Source of the DNA: Tieghemostelium lacteum
Taxonomy: Eukaryota; Evosea; Eumycetozoa; Dictyosteliales; Raperosteliaceae
Length of the DNA stretch: 64,000 nt
Direction of reading: 5' to 3'
Assembly (NCBI GenBank): GCA_001606155.1
Contig: LODT01000022.1
Coordinates: 248,001 to 312,000 of the forward strand
The notes under the pieces were generated by a model that was given only the letters and a program-made list of their open reading frames with translations, had not been told where the DNA came from and did no database searches. Positions within the stretch are counted from its first letter, which is position 1. Every line of letters starts with the position of its first letter. A program made the translations under genes and the position numbers. Below are positions 28,434 through 39,400 of this stretch, piece by piece.

Positions 28434-30158
28434 TTATTTGTTTTCAAAGTACTTGGTAACTATAAAATATCTATTAAATAGTTCTAGTAGTTCCATAGTA
28501 TCAGTTTGATAAAAAAATGGAAAGTGTATTCTTTTAATGGTTCTATTGTTGAAAAGAATCTCTTTAAACTCTTGAATTACACTCATTTTAAACTTGCCAA
28601 GTTGTGGAAGTTTAATAGATTCCAAAGTTCTATTGACTTTTAAAATCTTTGTCAAAAAGTCAAATCTATCGTATTCATTAGGTATCAGGGGCATTGCAAA
28701 TATAAGCTCAAGGCTAGTTAAGGTGGTATTACTTTGAATGACAGGTATTAAATCAGTTATTAGAATATCATCTACCGTTATATGCAATGATAATGTAGTG
28801 ATTGTAGGATGTTTACAATCTAATATAGAAATGGCATTAGAAACTGACACTGAACACAATGATAGTGATGTTAGACTATGGTTTTGTAGGATATCCACTG
28901 GGTTATAGACGTTTGAATGGTAATGAATGGAATTTTTAATTAGAGATAACGATGTTATTTTAGATGCTGATTGAACTAATTTTGCAAAATAGTGATCCCT
29001 TGTTTCTATTGAATATTCATCAAATATAAGAGACTTTAGCGCAACCATGTCATCAAGATAATGGGTAATGTCGAACGTAGGTTTTCCAGATTTAAATGTT
29101 TCAATGTGGGATTTATCTTTCCAGATTTGAAGAAATTTGAAATGGTTCAATTCTTGGTGATATGGATGGAAATTTGCAGTGGTTACTTTTAGGTTTTTAA
29201 TACTAGTGTTAGTGATCTCTGACGAAAACACATGGTCTACTGATTCATAGAGTATTTTTATAAACTTTATAGTAATCTCACTGACTGTGATGGTATTTAA
29301 CATGGTGACAATAGACTGAAAGCTTACATAATTTTCATAACCAACTTCAATATAGAGGTTCTGTAATGATTTTAGTTTAGGTAATGATTCCAATACCATG
29401 TTGAAAGGTAATAGTGGGGTAAGAACAATATTATTCAGTAACAGTTTAGTTAGATTTGGTGAATTTTCAAATAGATGAAATAGAGTATCTGGATGGATTT
29501 CAACGTAATATAAGGTTACATTTCTGAGATTACTATTGATAGTGGTTGTGTTCCTAAGGATTGAACTTATAGTTACATGATTAACATTTAAATTTGTAAA
29601 TGTATTATTATTGAATAGTATATCTGATAATGACTCTTGTGTTGTAAATTTATTTGGGCTATCATCAGAATCATCAAAGTCTCCAACAACTCTTGTACTA
29701 TATAGTACATTGGTTCCTGTGAAATTCTTGAACTGTCCCACATGACCAAGTTTACACTCCATTTTTAGTTTTTTCAAATTGCTATATTTATTGATAATTT
29801 GAGGATTGTATTCATTTAAATCCTGAACTTTTGAGACTAAATGACTAGGTATTGCACTTAAATCTGAAAGCTCAAGTTCGCTAAGAAGGCGAAGTGCTAA
29901 TCCAAATATGATATTAAATCTCTCTGCAATTCCAATCCAATGCATTAGAGCTGACTGAGATGATTTATATTTAAAATCTATACTCTTGAGAATTCTAATT
30001 TTTGGTATGATCACTTGGTTACATTTCTTGGATATCAAAGTAAAACTTTTAAAAATACAAATTAAATATTCAATTTTGTATTCAACACGAATATTTACTA
30101 TAAACTCTAAAATATATTGAAATAAATAATTTGGTAATATAATGGTTTGATCCATCAT
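28434..30158 (-). CDS. F-box-like/LRR family protein, copy 9
   Basis: 574 residues, one exon, convergent with the MMAA gene (27 bp between coding ends). N-terminus ILPNYLFQYILEFIVN; ISKKCNQVIIPKI replaces the family Trp with Cys, as in copy 3. The second segment is WIGIAERFNIIFGLAL. LRR phrases are NSPNLTKLLLNNIVL, NTSIKNLKVTTAN, FLQIWKDKSHIETF, DITHYLDDMVALKSL and CKHPTITTLSLHI. Two Met codons open the frame (MMDQT); either could be used. Confidence 0.87.
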   Translation of the reverse strand: MMDQTIILPNYLFQYILEFIVNIRVEYKIEYLICIFKSFTLISKKCNQVIIPKIRILKSIDFKYKSSQSALMHWIGIAERFNIIFGLALRLLSELELSDLSAIPSHLVSKVQDLNEYNPQIINKYSNLKKLKMECKLGHVGQFKNFTGTNVLYSTRVVGDFDDSDDSPNKFTTQESLSDILFNNNTFTNLNVNHVTISSILRNTTTINSNLRNVTLYYVEIHPDTLFHLFENSPNLTKLLLNNIVLTPLLPFNMVLESLPKLKSLQNLYIEVGYENYVSFQSIVTMLNTITVSEITIKFIKILYESVDHVFSSEITNTSIKNLKVTTANFHPYHQELNHFKFLQIWKDKSHIETFKSGKPTFDITHYLDDMVALKSLIFDEYSIETRDHYFAKLVQSASKITSLSLIKNSIHYHSNVYNPVDILQNHSLTSLSLCSVSVSNAISILDCKHPTITTLSLHITVDDILITDLIPVIQSNTTLTSLELIFAMPLIPNEYDRFDFLTKILKVNRTLESIKLPQLGKFKMSVIQEFKEILFNNRTIKRIHFPFFYQTDTMELLELFNRYFIVTKYFENK

Positions 30159-30252
30159 TAAACTTGATCAATCCAAAAAATCAAATGAAAAAAAATAAAA
30201 AAAAGAAAATATTAATACATAAAATATAACTATATAACACATTGAGATTTAA

Positions 30253-31323
30253 TTATTTTCTTCTATAAGTAATTTGTGATGATTGTTGTCTTTGTGATGA
30301 TTGTGTTCTTTGTGTAATTGGTTGAGAAGCACGTGGTGGCTCCTCTTCTTCTGAGGACTCAGTTTCTTCTTCTGATGAAGAGGCATCTGGTTTATCTTCA
30401 ATAGATTTCATTAACATTGGATCAATCTCACCACTGATATTCTGTACAGATTCCAATATCTTCTTTTTAGAGGTCTCTAATAGTGTTCTAGCACCTATAG
30501 TATAGATTTTAATATTCTTTCCTTCTTTGGTATCTTTTTTTCTGTTTATGAAACCTTCTCTGACCATACGTTCCAACTCCTTTTCTAAATCCTGTCCGAA
30601 TACCGGATGATTCTTACCAGGTTCAAAACCAACTCTTTCCATCTTTTGCTCCAATTGTTCAGAATCCAAAATACCACCTTCAATTATAATGATACTTTGC
30701 ACTAAAAACAACAAACCCCTACGTTGAGTCTCTGTCTCTACATGTCTGTCATTTGGAGGATCAATTAAATCAATCTCATCTAATATCTGACGATCAATAG
30801 TATTCTTTAACATGTATTGAGGAATCACAGCCTTAACCTTTGCTTTCTTTCCAGTTACGCTCTTTCCGCTACCCTGAGGTGTATTGGTAGCCACCATTTC
30901 ATACCCAAATATATCTCGTAATTTCTCAATCCCCTCTTTGAAAATGGAATCTATGACTAGTTTTTTATCTTTAAATTGCATAGTAGGCAGTTTTGATGTT
31001 ATATCTGTTCTGGAAATTGGAGTTTTCTTTCGGTCTACAAATAGAATATATCTAACAAAATCATTTATACATTTTTCATGTTCCTCGTCTGTTATCTTTT
31101 TAGTTGCTTGTTGTGTTGCTTGTGATGCTGATTGAGAACTTGTAGTTGTAGTAGTACCTCTTCCTCGAGCCGCTGGTTTACCTCTCTTAACAGGTCTCTC
31201 TTCCTCTGACTCCTCTTCCTCGCTATAATCTGATTCCTCCTCTTCAGAAGGTTCTTCTTCTACCAAAGGCCTTTTCTTTGGTACCATTTTAGGACTTGGT
31301 CTTGGAGGTGGTCGTCTACTCAT
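30253..31323 (-). CDS. Nse3/MAGE-domain protein of the SMC5/6 complex
   Basis: 356 residues. Nse3 is the MAGE-family subunit that pairs with the Nse1 RING protein in the SMC5/6 complex for DNA repair. The MAGE homology domain spans about residues 80-285: FVRYILFVDRKKTPISRTD, EGIEKLRDIFGYEMV, then GLLFLVQSIIIIEGGILDS and a winged-helix end ELERMVREGFINRKKD. The N-terminus is Pro/Lys-rich and acidic (SEEEESDYSEEEESEEE), and the tail is acidic then Ser/Gln-rich. Dictyostelids, like fungi and plants, have a single MAGE gene, so Nse3 is the natural assignment. A CCCGCG hexamer stands out in the A/T promoter about 66 bp upstream. It is divergent from the RBBP6-like gene. Confidence 0.88.
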   Translation of the reverse strand: MSRRPPPRPSPKMVPKKRPLVEEEPSEEEESDYSEEEESEEERPVKRGKPAARGRGTTTTTSSQSASQATQQATKKITDEEHEKCINDFVRYILFVDRKKTPISRTDITSKLPTMQFKDKKLVIDSIFKEGIEKLRDIFGYEMVATNTPQGSGKSVTGKKAKVKAVIPQYMLKNTIDRQILDEIDLIDPPNDRHVETETQRRGLLFLVQSIIIIEGGILDSEQLEQKMERVGFEPGKNHPVFGQDLEKELERMVREGFINRKKDTKEGKNIKIYTIGARTLLETSKKKILESVQNISGEIDPMLMKSIEDKPDASSSEEETESSEEEEPPRASQPITQRTQSSQRQQSSQITYRRK

Positions 31324-31815
31324 CTTTTTATAATTTTAATTATAATCAGTTATAACTGTTTTCTTATTTTTTAAACATTTTTAAAAAAACCCGCGTTTTT
31401 TTTTAAAAATAAAATAAATATAATTATATTAATATTATTAAAGTAAAAAGAATCTAATTAAATAAACTAGTGAATAAAATTTTAAGGTAATCATAGTAGT
31501 AACGTTGAATATTTTTAATTTATTTTTTTTTTATTAAAATTTTTTTTTTAATTTTTTTTTATTACTTTTTTTCTCTTAGATTTTTTTTTCAAGTTTTTTT
31601 ATTATATAGGCGAAAAGAAATAGCAACAAAGTATTATTATAACAAAACATAAAAAAGTAGATCAACTGCCTGTCAAGTTAAAATAAATAAGAGATATAAA
31701 TTATAAATTTATAATTTCGACACTTTTTGTAATTTTTTTATCATATTATTATTGAAACTAGTTAATAGTTTTTCTTTAATATAAAAATAGGATTAAGCAC
31801 CTAGACTACCAAAAG
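31324..31815. other. Divergent promoter region of NSE3 and RBBP6-like genes
   Basis: 492 bp of A/T homopolymers between two start codons facing away from each other. The only GC-rich motif is CCCGCG at 31390-31395. No coding signal. Confidence 0.5.
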
Positions 31816-33692
31816 ATGTCTGTACATATAAAATTTAAAGCTGCCAAAGATTTTGATAGTATAGCTTTGGATGGTGAAAATATATCAGTCTTGGATCTAA
31901 AGAAACTGATAGTGGCAAAAAAGAAACTAGGTAAGAACTTTGGTGTAGATTATGACCTGATTATTACAAATTCCCTTACAAACGAAGGTAAGTAAACATA
32001 TCATAAACATCAACAATACAATGTGTTTAAATTCAAACAAACAAAAGAAAATAATAAAAACACAATGAGTTGAGATATTATAAGAAACTAGGTTCTAACA
32101 CACCCCACCTCCTCTTTTTATTACTTTTTTTTTTTATTTATAAATATATATTTTGTATATACAACTATTTAGATTATAGAGATGAATCTACATTGATACC
32201 AAAGAATACTTCTTTGGTAGTTGCAAGATTGCCAATATCTATTCACAGATCTATGTTACATAATGGTCCAAATAGTGGTGGAGTTACTCAATTGTCAACA
32301 CCTCCACCTCCTGCACCATTGATTATAAATACCGGTACTACAGGTGGCGATGACTCATCCAACGATCCATTAACCTCAGAACAAAACGAATCTGCCAAAA
32401 TCAATGCACTTATTCAACAAAGTCATGCAAGTGTACCTTCTAAATACGCACCAGGACCCATGGGTGGTGGATTCCATTTCAACAAGCATCATCATCATGG
32501 TGGAGGAGGGTACCACCAAAACATGTCGAATGGGAACCATTACCATCCATTACAACCAATCACCATCATGGCATCCACCAATAACAATCAACCTCAACAA
32601 CCAACTGAAATAAAAATACCACATGCCAATTACATCTGTTACCGATGTAATCAGCCTGGACACTTTATTCAACAGTGTCCTACCAATGGTGACCCTAAAT
32701 TTGATCATCACAAGATGAAAAAAGCCTCTGGTATACCAAAAACTTTTTTGAAACCTCTCAATGCTCAATTGAATAGCCAGAGCAATTCAACTACTGGTCC
32801 TAGTACTGTACTTTTACCTCACGGCGGTGTAGCTGTTGTCATGCAGAATGAAACTGAATTTACACGTCTTGCTAAAGCCATCTCCTTAGAAGAAGAGTAC
32901 AAGAAAAAACAACTTTCAAAAGACGGTGATACCATATCACCACCTCTAAAGAGTTCAAGTCCAACTAGGGCACCATTGAATGGTAATACTGATCTAAAGA
33001 ATACTGAACAATTTTTAAATGAATCTACAACTACAACAACCTCAACAACCACATCGGATAATAGTAATGGAAATTCAACAACACCATCAAAGAAGAGATC
33101 TCTTGATGATGCAAATTCACCAATTATAACAGGTGATGGAAGAGATAGATCATCTTCACCTAGTAATGATACCGATTATAATAATAAATATAATAGAAAT
33201 AGTAATAATAATAACAGTAGTGATATAAATAAAAGATTAAAATATACAGAGCCTTCTTCACATTCTGGTGCTGATGGTAATAGACAGAATAAAGAAAGAG
33301 AATCACGACAACAATATTCTGATTTTAATGATAGTAGAGATAATAGAGAGAATTCTAGAGATAGTAGTAAGGATTCTTATAGTGGTAATAATAGGGATTC
33401 TAGAGATAACTATAATAGAGATTATCCAAGAGATTCTTATAGAGATAATAGAGATCATAATAGAGATTCTAGAGATAACAGGGATTATAGAGATTCTAGG
33501 GATAGTAGTAGAGATTCAAGAGATAACTATAATAGGGACTATAGAGACTCTAGGGATAATAGAGATTCAAGAGACTACCATAGACGTGATAGTAGAGATA
33601 GTCACCGTGAAAGAGATACCAATAAATACGATTCAAGATATTCTTCATCTTCTTCTTCCTCTTCCTATAGAGGTGGAAAAGATAGAAGATAA
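31816..33692 (+). CDS. RBBP6/Mpe1-like protein: DWNN domain, CCHC zinc knuckle, RD-rich tail, no RING
   Basis: RBBP6/Mpe1 proteins belong to the mRNA 3'-end cleavage and polyadenylation machinery. Exon 1 (31816-31987) and exon 2 (32173-33692) are separated by a 185-bp intron with GTAAGT; the product is 563 residues. Residues 1-80 are a ubiquitin-like DWNN domain (VHIKFKAAKDFDSIALDG ... DYRDESTLIPKNTSLVV). The zinc knuckle is YICYRCNQPGHFIQQCPTNGD, followed by the family motif KASGIPKTFL. The RING finger that normally follows in human RBBP6, plant and yeast homologs is not visible; instead there is low-complexity sequence and a tail of repeated DSRD/DNRD/DYRD units resembling SR proteins. A separate frame-start within the intron is a shadow. 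Confidence 0.9.
33340..33612 (+). repeat. Imperfect RDS/RDN coding repeat
   Basis: Repeated units close to AGAGATTCTAGAGAT encode alternating Arg-Asp with Ser, Asn or Tyr in the tail of the RBBP6-like protein. Units vary in synonymous and non-synonymous positions, so this is an old or diverging tandem repeat. Confidence 0.75.
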
Positions 33693-33801
33693 AAACCATT
33701 CTATTATAGGCTTTTCTAAAATTATTAAATAAACATTAATTGATTTCTATTAATCAACTATCATCTATTTTCAATATAATCTCTGTGTGTTCTATCTATA
33801 T

Positions 33802-34296
33802 TTATTTAGTGTTTACTTTCTTTTGGACATTGTCGAGGAATTGATTAATTCTTGGTTCTGGAATTGCACCAATAAATTGATCAATAATCTCTCCTTTATG
33901 GAATGCAAATACATGTGGAATACTCATTACATTGTATTTCTCAGCTATAGATGGTGATTCATCAAAATCTAATTTATATAATATCATTGAACCATTCTTA
34001 CTGTCAACTGCTTTTGCGAGTGGTCCTGCAATCATTCTACATGGTCCACACCAACTATTTGAATTTTTCATTCAATATGTAAGTATGAATGTGTTCCTCT
34101 ACTTCCTTCTCCTCCAATCTAACGAATCCTCTGCTACCTACTCTGCATAAACATCTAAAATAACTGGTTTATCTGATTTAAGTACCAACTTTTCAAAATC
34201 ATTGGCTGTAACTTTAGTTGTATAAAATCTGTTGAGTGTTTGATTTGTAAAGGTAATTTTACTTGTTGAGTTTATTAATTTAGTTACTTTTAACAT
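33802..34296 (-). CDS. Thioredoxin, mitochondrial type
   Basis: Two exons: 34296-34142 and 34054-33802, with an 87-bp GT-AG intron, giving 135 residues. The intron falls inside the active-site region: DVYA then the split codon for Asp, then WCGPCR. This restores the family motif with WCGPC as redox site. Other thioredoxin landmarks are KLDFDESPSIAEKYNVMSIPHVFAFHKGE (with the conserved cis-Pro of SIPH) and FIGAIPEPRINQFL. The N-terminus MLKVTKLINSTSKITF ... NRFYTTK is a likely mitochondrial presequence. It is convergent with the RBBP6-like gene, with about 110 bp between coding ends. Confidence 0.92.
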
Positions 34297-34705
34297 TTTA
34301 TAAAGTTGTAAATTTGAAATAAAAAAAAAATTTTAGAAAGAAGTTAACTTCAAATAGAAAAGAATATTATTCTAGAAATTAATGATTAAAAAATTTTTAT
34401 ATTTATTTGAAGATCCGATATTTACTATTTTTAGGTGTGGGTAAATAGTATTTAATTAATCAATGAAGTTGTTTAAAAGGAATAAAAACAACATTGAAAA
34501 ATGAGTAATGAGTTTTTATAATAATAATATAATAAATGCTGTTTTTTTATAAAAGATTTTATATATATTTAAATATACATAAAGTGTGTTTTTGCTGTTA
34601 TTAGACTTTTTATATGTGAAATAAAGTCATTATTTGAATGGAAAGTAAATTTAAAAGAAAATTAAAAATTGTGTGTGTATATATTAATAGTATTCAGAAT
34701 GGTGA
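34297..34705. other. Intergenic region between thioredoxin and PRPP synthetase genes
   Basis: Promoter of the thioredoxin gene and 3' end of the PRPP synthetase gene, both on the minus strand. A/T-rich; no other feature seen. Confidence 0.45.
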
Positions 34706-35665
34706 CTATTTTGAGCTATTATCAGCAAATAAAGATGAAATTGATTCACCATGATGAGTTCTTCTGATTGCCTCAGCGAGGGTGTGTGCAATGTTAATAG
34801 TTTTAATTTTTGGACAAGAGGCAGCTTTATCGGCATGTGGAATAGTATTGGTAATAATGAGCTCTGTCAATGAAGATTCATTGAGTTTCTTAATGGCATC
34901 ACCTGACAAGACACCATGTGTAACCAGTGCATAGACTTTAGTAGCACCTTTAGCAAAGAGTAAATCTGAAGCAGATGCCAAAGTTCCACAAGTATCTGCC
35001 ATATCATCGACAATCAATGCAACTTTATCTTTAACATCACCAACCAGGATCATACTGGAGACTTCGTTTGCCTTCTTTCTCTCCTTGTGAATGATAGCTA
35101 GATCCGAGTCCATTTTATCAGAGATGCTCTTTGCTCTCTTTACACCACCTGCATCGGGACTGACAATAACCTTCTCACCTGGAATACACTTTCTAATGTA
35201 CTTGATAATCTGTGGTTCTGCATAGAGATTGTCTACTGGGATATTAAAGAAACCTTGAATCTGACTGGCATGGAGATCCATAGTAATAACACGATCTATA
35301 CCAGCACATTCAATCAAATTAGCAACTAGTTTACCTGTGATTGGTGCTCTGCTCTTATCTTTCTTGTCTTGACGTGCGTATCCAAAACATGGAATCACAG
35401 CAGTGATTCTGTATGCAGATGCTCTTCTCACTGCGTCTGCCATAATAAGCAACTCCATTAGATTGTCATTTACATTAGGGTTGCAGGTAGACTGAATGAT
35501 ATAGACATCCATGTCACGAATAGATTCGGAAATCATTACACTAGTTTCACCATTACTAAATTTACCAACTTGTGCTTTACCCAATTGTAAATTCAAATCC
35601 TGTGCAATTTCATTTGCCAAATCTCTATGTGAATTACCTGCTAAAATTTTAATTCTATCACCCAT
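34706..35665 (-). CDS. Ribose-phosphate pyrophosphokinase (PRPP synthetase)
   Basis: Makes phosphoribosyl pyrophosphate from ribose 5-phosphate and ATP for purine, pyrimidine and NAD synthesis. At 319 residues it matches class I enzymes (human PRPS1 318). The sequence starts [15 protein letters not shown] and has the flexible-loop region [16 protein letters not shown], the divalent-metal site [25 protein letters not shown], and the PRPP-binding loop [13 protein letters not shown]. The C-terminus keeps [11 protein letters not shown]-like sequence ([18 protein letters not shown]), including the regulatory region. Cytosolic; no targeting sequence. One exon, with base composition much less AT-biased than neighbours, as expected for a highly expressed conserved gene. 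Confidence 0.97.
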   Translation of the reverse strand: MGDRIKILAGNSHRDLANEIAQDLNLQLGKAQVGKFSNGETSVMISESIRDMDVYIIQSTCNPNVNDNLMELLIMADAVRRASAYRITAVIPCFGYARQDKKDKSRAPITGKLVANLIECAGIDRVITMDLHASQIQGFFNIPVDNLYAEPQIIKYIRKCIPGEKVIVSPDAGGVKRAKSISDKMDSDLAIIHKERKKANEVSSMILVGDVKDKVALIVDDMADTCGTLASASDLLFAKGATKVYALVTHGVLSGDAIKKLNESSLTELIITNTIPHADKAASCPKIKTINIAHTLAEAIRRTHHGESISSLFADNSSK

Positions 35666-36409
35666 TTTCTTATAATTCCTATGTTTGTGTGTATCTCTTT
35701 GTCACAAGTGGAAACTTCCAAATCGAAAAATTAAATTAAATTAAAAAAAAAAAAAAAAAAAAAACTAATGTATATTCAAAGAAATGAATTAACATTTAAA
35801 TTTATATATATATAATCTGATTTATATGTATATACTAACATTTTGATTACTCGTTTATCGACAATAATGATTAAAAAAAAAAAAATATGTTTTCATCATT
35901 CCGATTCGGCTTATACTAATGAAATTTCAAAAAAAAAACCGAAAGACTATTTGTCATTCCCAGTCTAATGCACATCACTTAAATTAAAATACAATTAATC
36001 TATATTCTATTAAATTCAAAATTAAAAAAGTCTTCACATAAATCACATTATTTAGCTTCATTTATAATAAGTTATTAGTATAAATTTATATTCCCTAATC
36101 AGATTGATTAATGAAAGAAATTAAAATTTAAACAATGGAATTGATGATTTTATGTTTATTTTTTTTAGTTTTATGTTTTATATCCTAATCTCTTGTAAAG
36201 GAGATAAATATTTTTCAGAATCAAATAAAGTAAAAACACATTTTTGAAAAAAGAAAATTAAAACAAAAAAATTTTTTTTATTTTTATTTTTTTTTGAAAT
36301 CATTCTATCATTCAAACCAAAATATTTTATTTTTTTTTTAAATTAATTTGAACTTCCAAATTTAATTAAAAAAAATAAAAATCACCCCACGTGTGTGGGT
36401 TTAAAAAAA
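35666..36409. other. Divergent promoter region with long A/T homopolymers
   Basis: Between the PRPP synthetase start and the INTS1 start. It contains a poly-A tract at 35743-35764 and many shorter A or T runs. The only complex motifs are at 35895-35960, with no open frame, and the G-box-like inverted repeat at its right end. Confidence 0.5.
36383..36399 (+). promoter_or_regulatory. G-box-like inverted repeat before the INTS1 start
   Basis: CCCAC (36386-36390) and GTGGG (36395-36399) form an inverted repeat around GTGT, inside CACCCCACGTGTGTGGG. It stands out in otherwise pure A/T sequence, 10 bp before the ATG. CA/GT-rich boxes are bound by the Dictyostelium factor GBF; whether this is such a site is inference. 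The central CACGTG is also an E-box. Confidence 0.4.
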
Positions 36410-39400
36410 ATGTCAAATCTAAAAAAAAGAAAAAGTATAGATCTGTTCTATTTTTAACAAAATTTTTTAATAATTTTAATCATATCAAGATATTAATATT
36501 GCTTTTAAAATTAATTAAAAAGATGAAATACCACCACCTGAGGATTTGGTAGCTTTAGGAGGAGGAAATAATAGGATCAGAAAACAACCAATTTCCAATA
36601 TAGATCAAGATACACCATCATCACTTACCAATGGAGGAAATGATCATTTATTAAAAAAAATGAAATTGGATCATCAAACTGTACAACAGCAACAACAACA
36701 AAAGATACAACAACAACAACAGCAACAACAACAACAACAGCAACAACAACAACAATATCAACACCAGCATCACTCAAACAACAACAGTAATAACAACAAC
36801 AACAGTCAACTCTATGATGTAAATATATTAGTTGACATGGTTCAATCTGAAATTGAATTGGATAAAAAGATTAAGATTATAAAGACAATTGTACAGACAA
36901 TGAGATTATATGCGAATCAGAATGAACCTGATAAGAATGCTTATAGTAGTTTATTGGTATTGGCAAAGAGGTCACCTGACCTATTTTCTAGTGGAGAATT
37001 ACTCGAGCCCTTGTTGTCACTATTGAGAAAAGATCCTATTCATGTACAGCCAAAAAAGAATAATCTTCTCTCATTGTTGGCATGTAATCTTTTGATGTCT
37101 GGGTATGAGAATGTATCCGATTGGCCATTACCTTTCATGCAAGTGTATATTGAAGATGCAATTGCTGATAGACAATGGGTAGACGACCCAAACTGCAAAT
37201 ACTTTGTATCTAATATCATAACATCATTACCTAGTAACAAACATCTATTTCAACAACAACCTTCATTACAATCTACCAACATCACTTCAAATTCACTTTT
37301 AGTATCATCACCACCTTCAACAACTACAACCACAACAACAACAACTGTAAATAGCCCAACCAATGGAAATAAACAAACCCCAACAACAGTTTCAGCACCA
37401 ATGCTTAATAAACAACTACCTGTACAACCTCAACAATCACTTGTTAAACCACCCCCAATTCAACAACCTACACCTCAACAGTCTTCAATGGACGAGGAAA
37501 CAATTGAAGAAGAGACAATGGTTGGTAAGGTTAACTCTGCAACTCAGATTTCCACATTTAAGATTAAATCTAGATTTACATCGATCCAATCAGATATAGT
37601 TAGATATATAGTAGTTTTGATTAAATCTTTTAGCAGTAGTAATAATCCAAGAGGTTTATTAAGATTATTGAATTTGACGGTAGGATACAAGGAATCGAGA
37701 TTAGAAGGATCCATGATCATTGACCAGTTACTAAACAATACCAGTATGTTCAGACTCTCTAAAGACTATCTGCAGATTCTCATTGCAAATTGTACAGACA
37801 GCACACCCGATGATTTAAAAGTTGCTCAGAATCTTCTACGTATACAACACAACATTGATGTCTTATCCACACTCTTACACAATAATCCTATATATCCAGT
37901 GATTGCATTAAGACAGGCTGTGGAAAGTGAGTTGGAGATGACAAGCACTTCATCCAGTAGCTCTGGAACTCATAATAAGATGTTGTCAGGCCAGAAATCA
38001 AAGCTTACCACCATCTATAAATACCTTAGTGCCAATAGGGCTGAAGAGGAACTCGCTTCCATTTTTAAGGAATATGCATTAAAGGACGATACCCAGAGAC
38101 CAAGTCTCAAGATCTTGGTTAGAAAGATACTAAAGTCACTCCCTAACTTGAATATTGCCATTTTCTGTGAACATATTCTATCGATAAGTCAGAAAGATGA
38201 GTATATATTCCCTCAGTCCACTGTAGAGTCACGTGAGAAATGGGCAGTGAATCTACTGAACATGGTCTGCCATATACTCTTTATGATACCATCCATGCTT
38301 TCTCTAGACTCCAAAGACGCAATGAATAACATGAGATTAATGATATCACAAATTGAAGCTACAGCTGTACATTGGTGTCAAAATCTTCAACCTACTTTCA
38401 TAACCTCTATCAACACTGTAGTTGACCTCATTCAAAAGGTACTGTATTTTGAGCCTATAAACTCATATTTTCAACAACCTAGCACTGGTGGAGGTAGTAG
38501 TTCAATGTCACAAAGTTCAGTATCAGTACAACAGATTCTAGAAACTGATAGAACAGCCTACAGAATACTTTCCAATGAAATTCCAGTCCAGGAATCAACC
38601 ATACAGATTCTCTTACAAATTGCATCTGATCACACATCTCTAAAGAAAGAGATACTCGATTTGGTTGATGGATTAATTAAAAGAGCTATTATTATCAGTA
38701 CTAAACTGGGATTGCATTCAGTTATCAATAAACCAGTTTTTGGTGAACAGATTCTCATGTTGTCTAAAATCGATAGTACCAATGACTCTGGATCTACCCT
38801 CACACTCTCATATACCAATCTATTCTGGCAATCTACCATCTTAGTTTGCCTCCTCATTTGTCTCTCTCCGACCAACATTGGCACATTCTTTTGGGCTAAT
38901 GTTCCAACTATTCGTCTACTCATTGAAATGATTATTACAAAAAATTGGAAGTTTCCACCATACCTTCCAAAACATCTCCAACTCACTCACCAATTCCATT
39001 TCTTTCAACAAAATGAATCAATTCAAAAATCAAAAGAATTAGAAATTATTTCAAGTAAGTACTAAATATTTATATCATTTAAATCAAATTAAATACTAAT
39101 TTATTATATTTTTTTATAGAACTAAATTTAAATTTTGAAATTATGATTTTGGATTTGAAAGGTGTTGCTAGACAACCACCTGAAGATGCAATTGATAAAC
39201 TTCAAAAATTAGATAGTGACTTTCATTTAGGATTTCTGCTGTGTAGTTGTAGGCAACCAGATTATTTATTGGAGATTATGTCAAATCAAGATTCAAAACA
39301 GTCCATGCAATGGCTGAATCCTATCATTTATAATGATTTAAGAACTCTTGATATAATGCCACCTATTTGTATTTGTGAAATTCTGTTATCACTTGACAGT

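Noticed and set aside
33268-33732. 154-codon Ile-rich frame in the RBBP6-like tail
   Set aside because: It is the shifted reading of the RD-repeat DNA and has no independent support.
39052-39143. Two separate genes at 36546-39065 and 39143-42871
   Set aside because: A 65-bp intron with GTAAGT and TATAG joins them in frame and the sum matches the length of INTS1.
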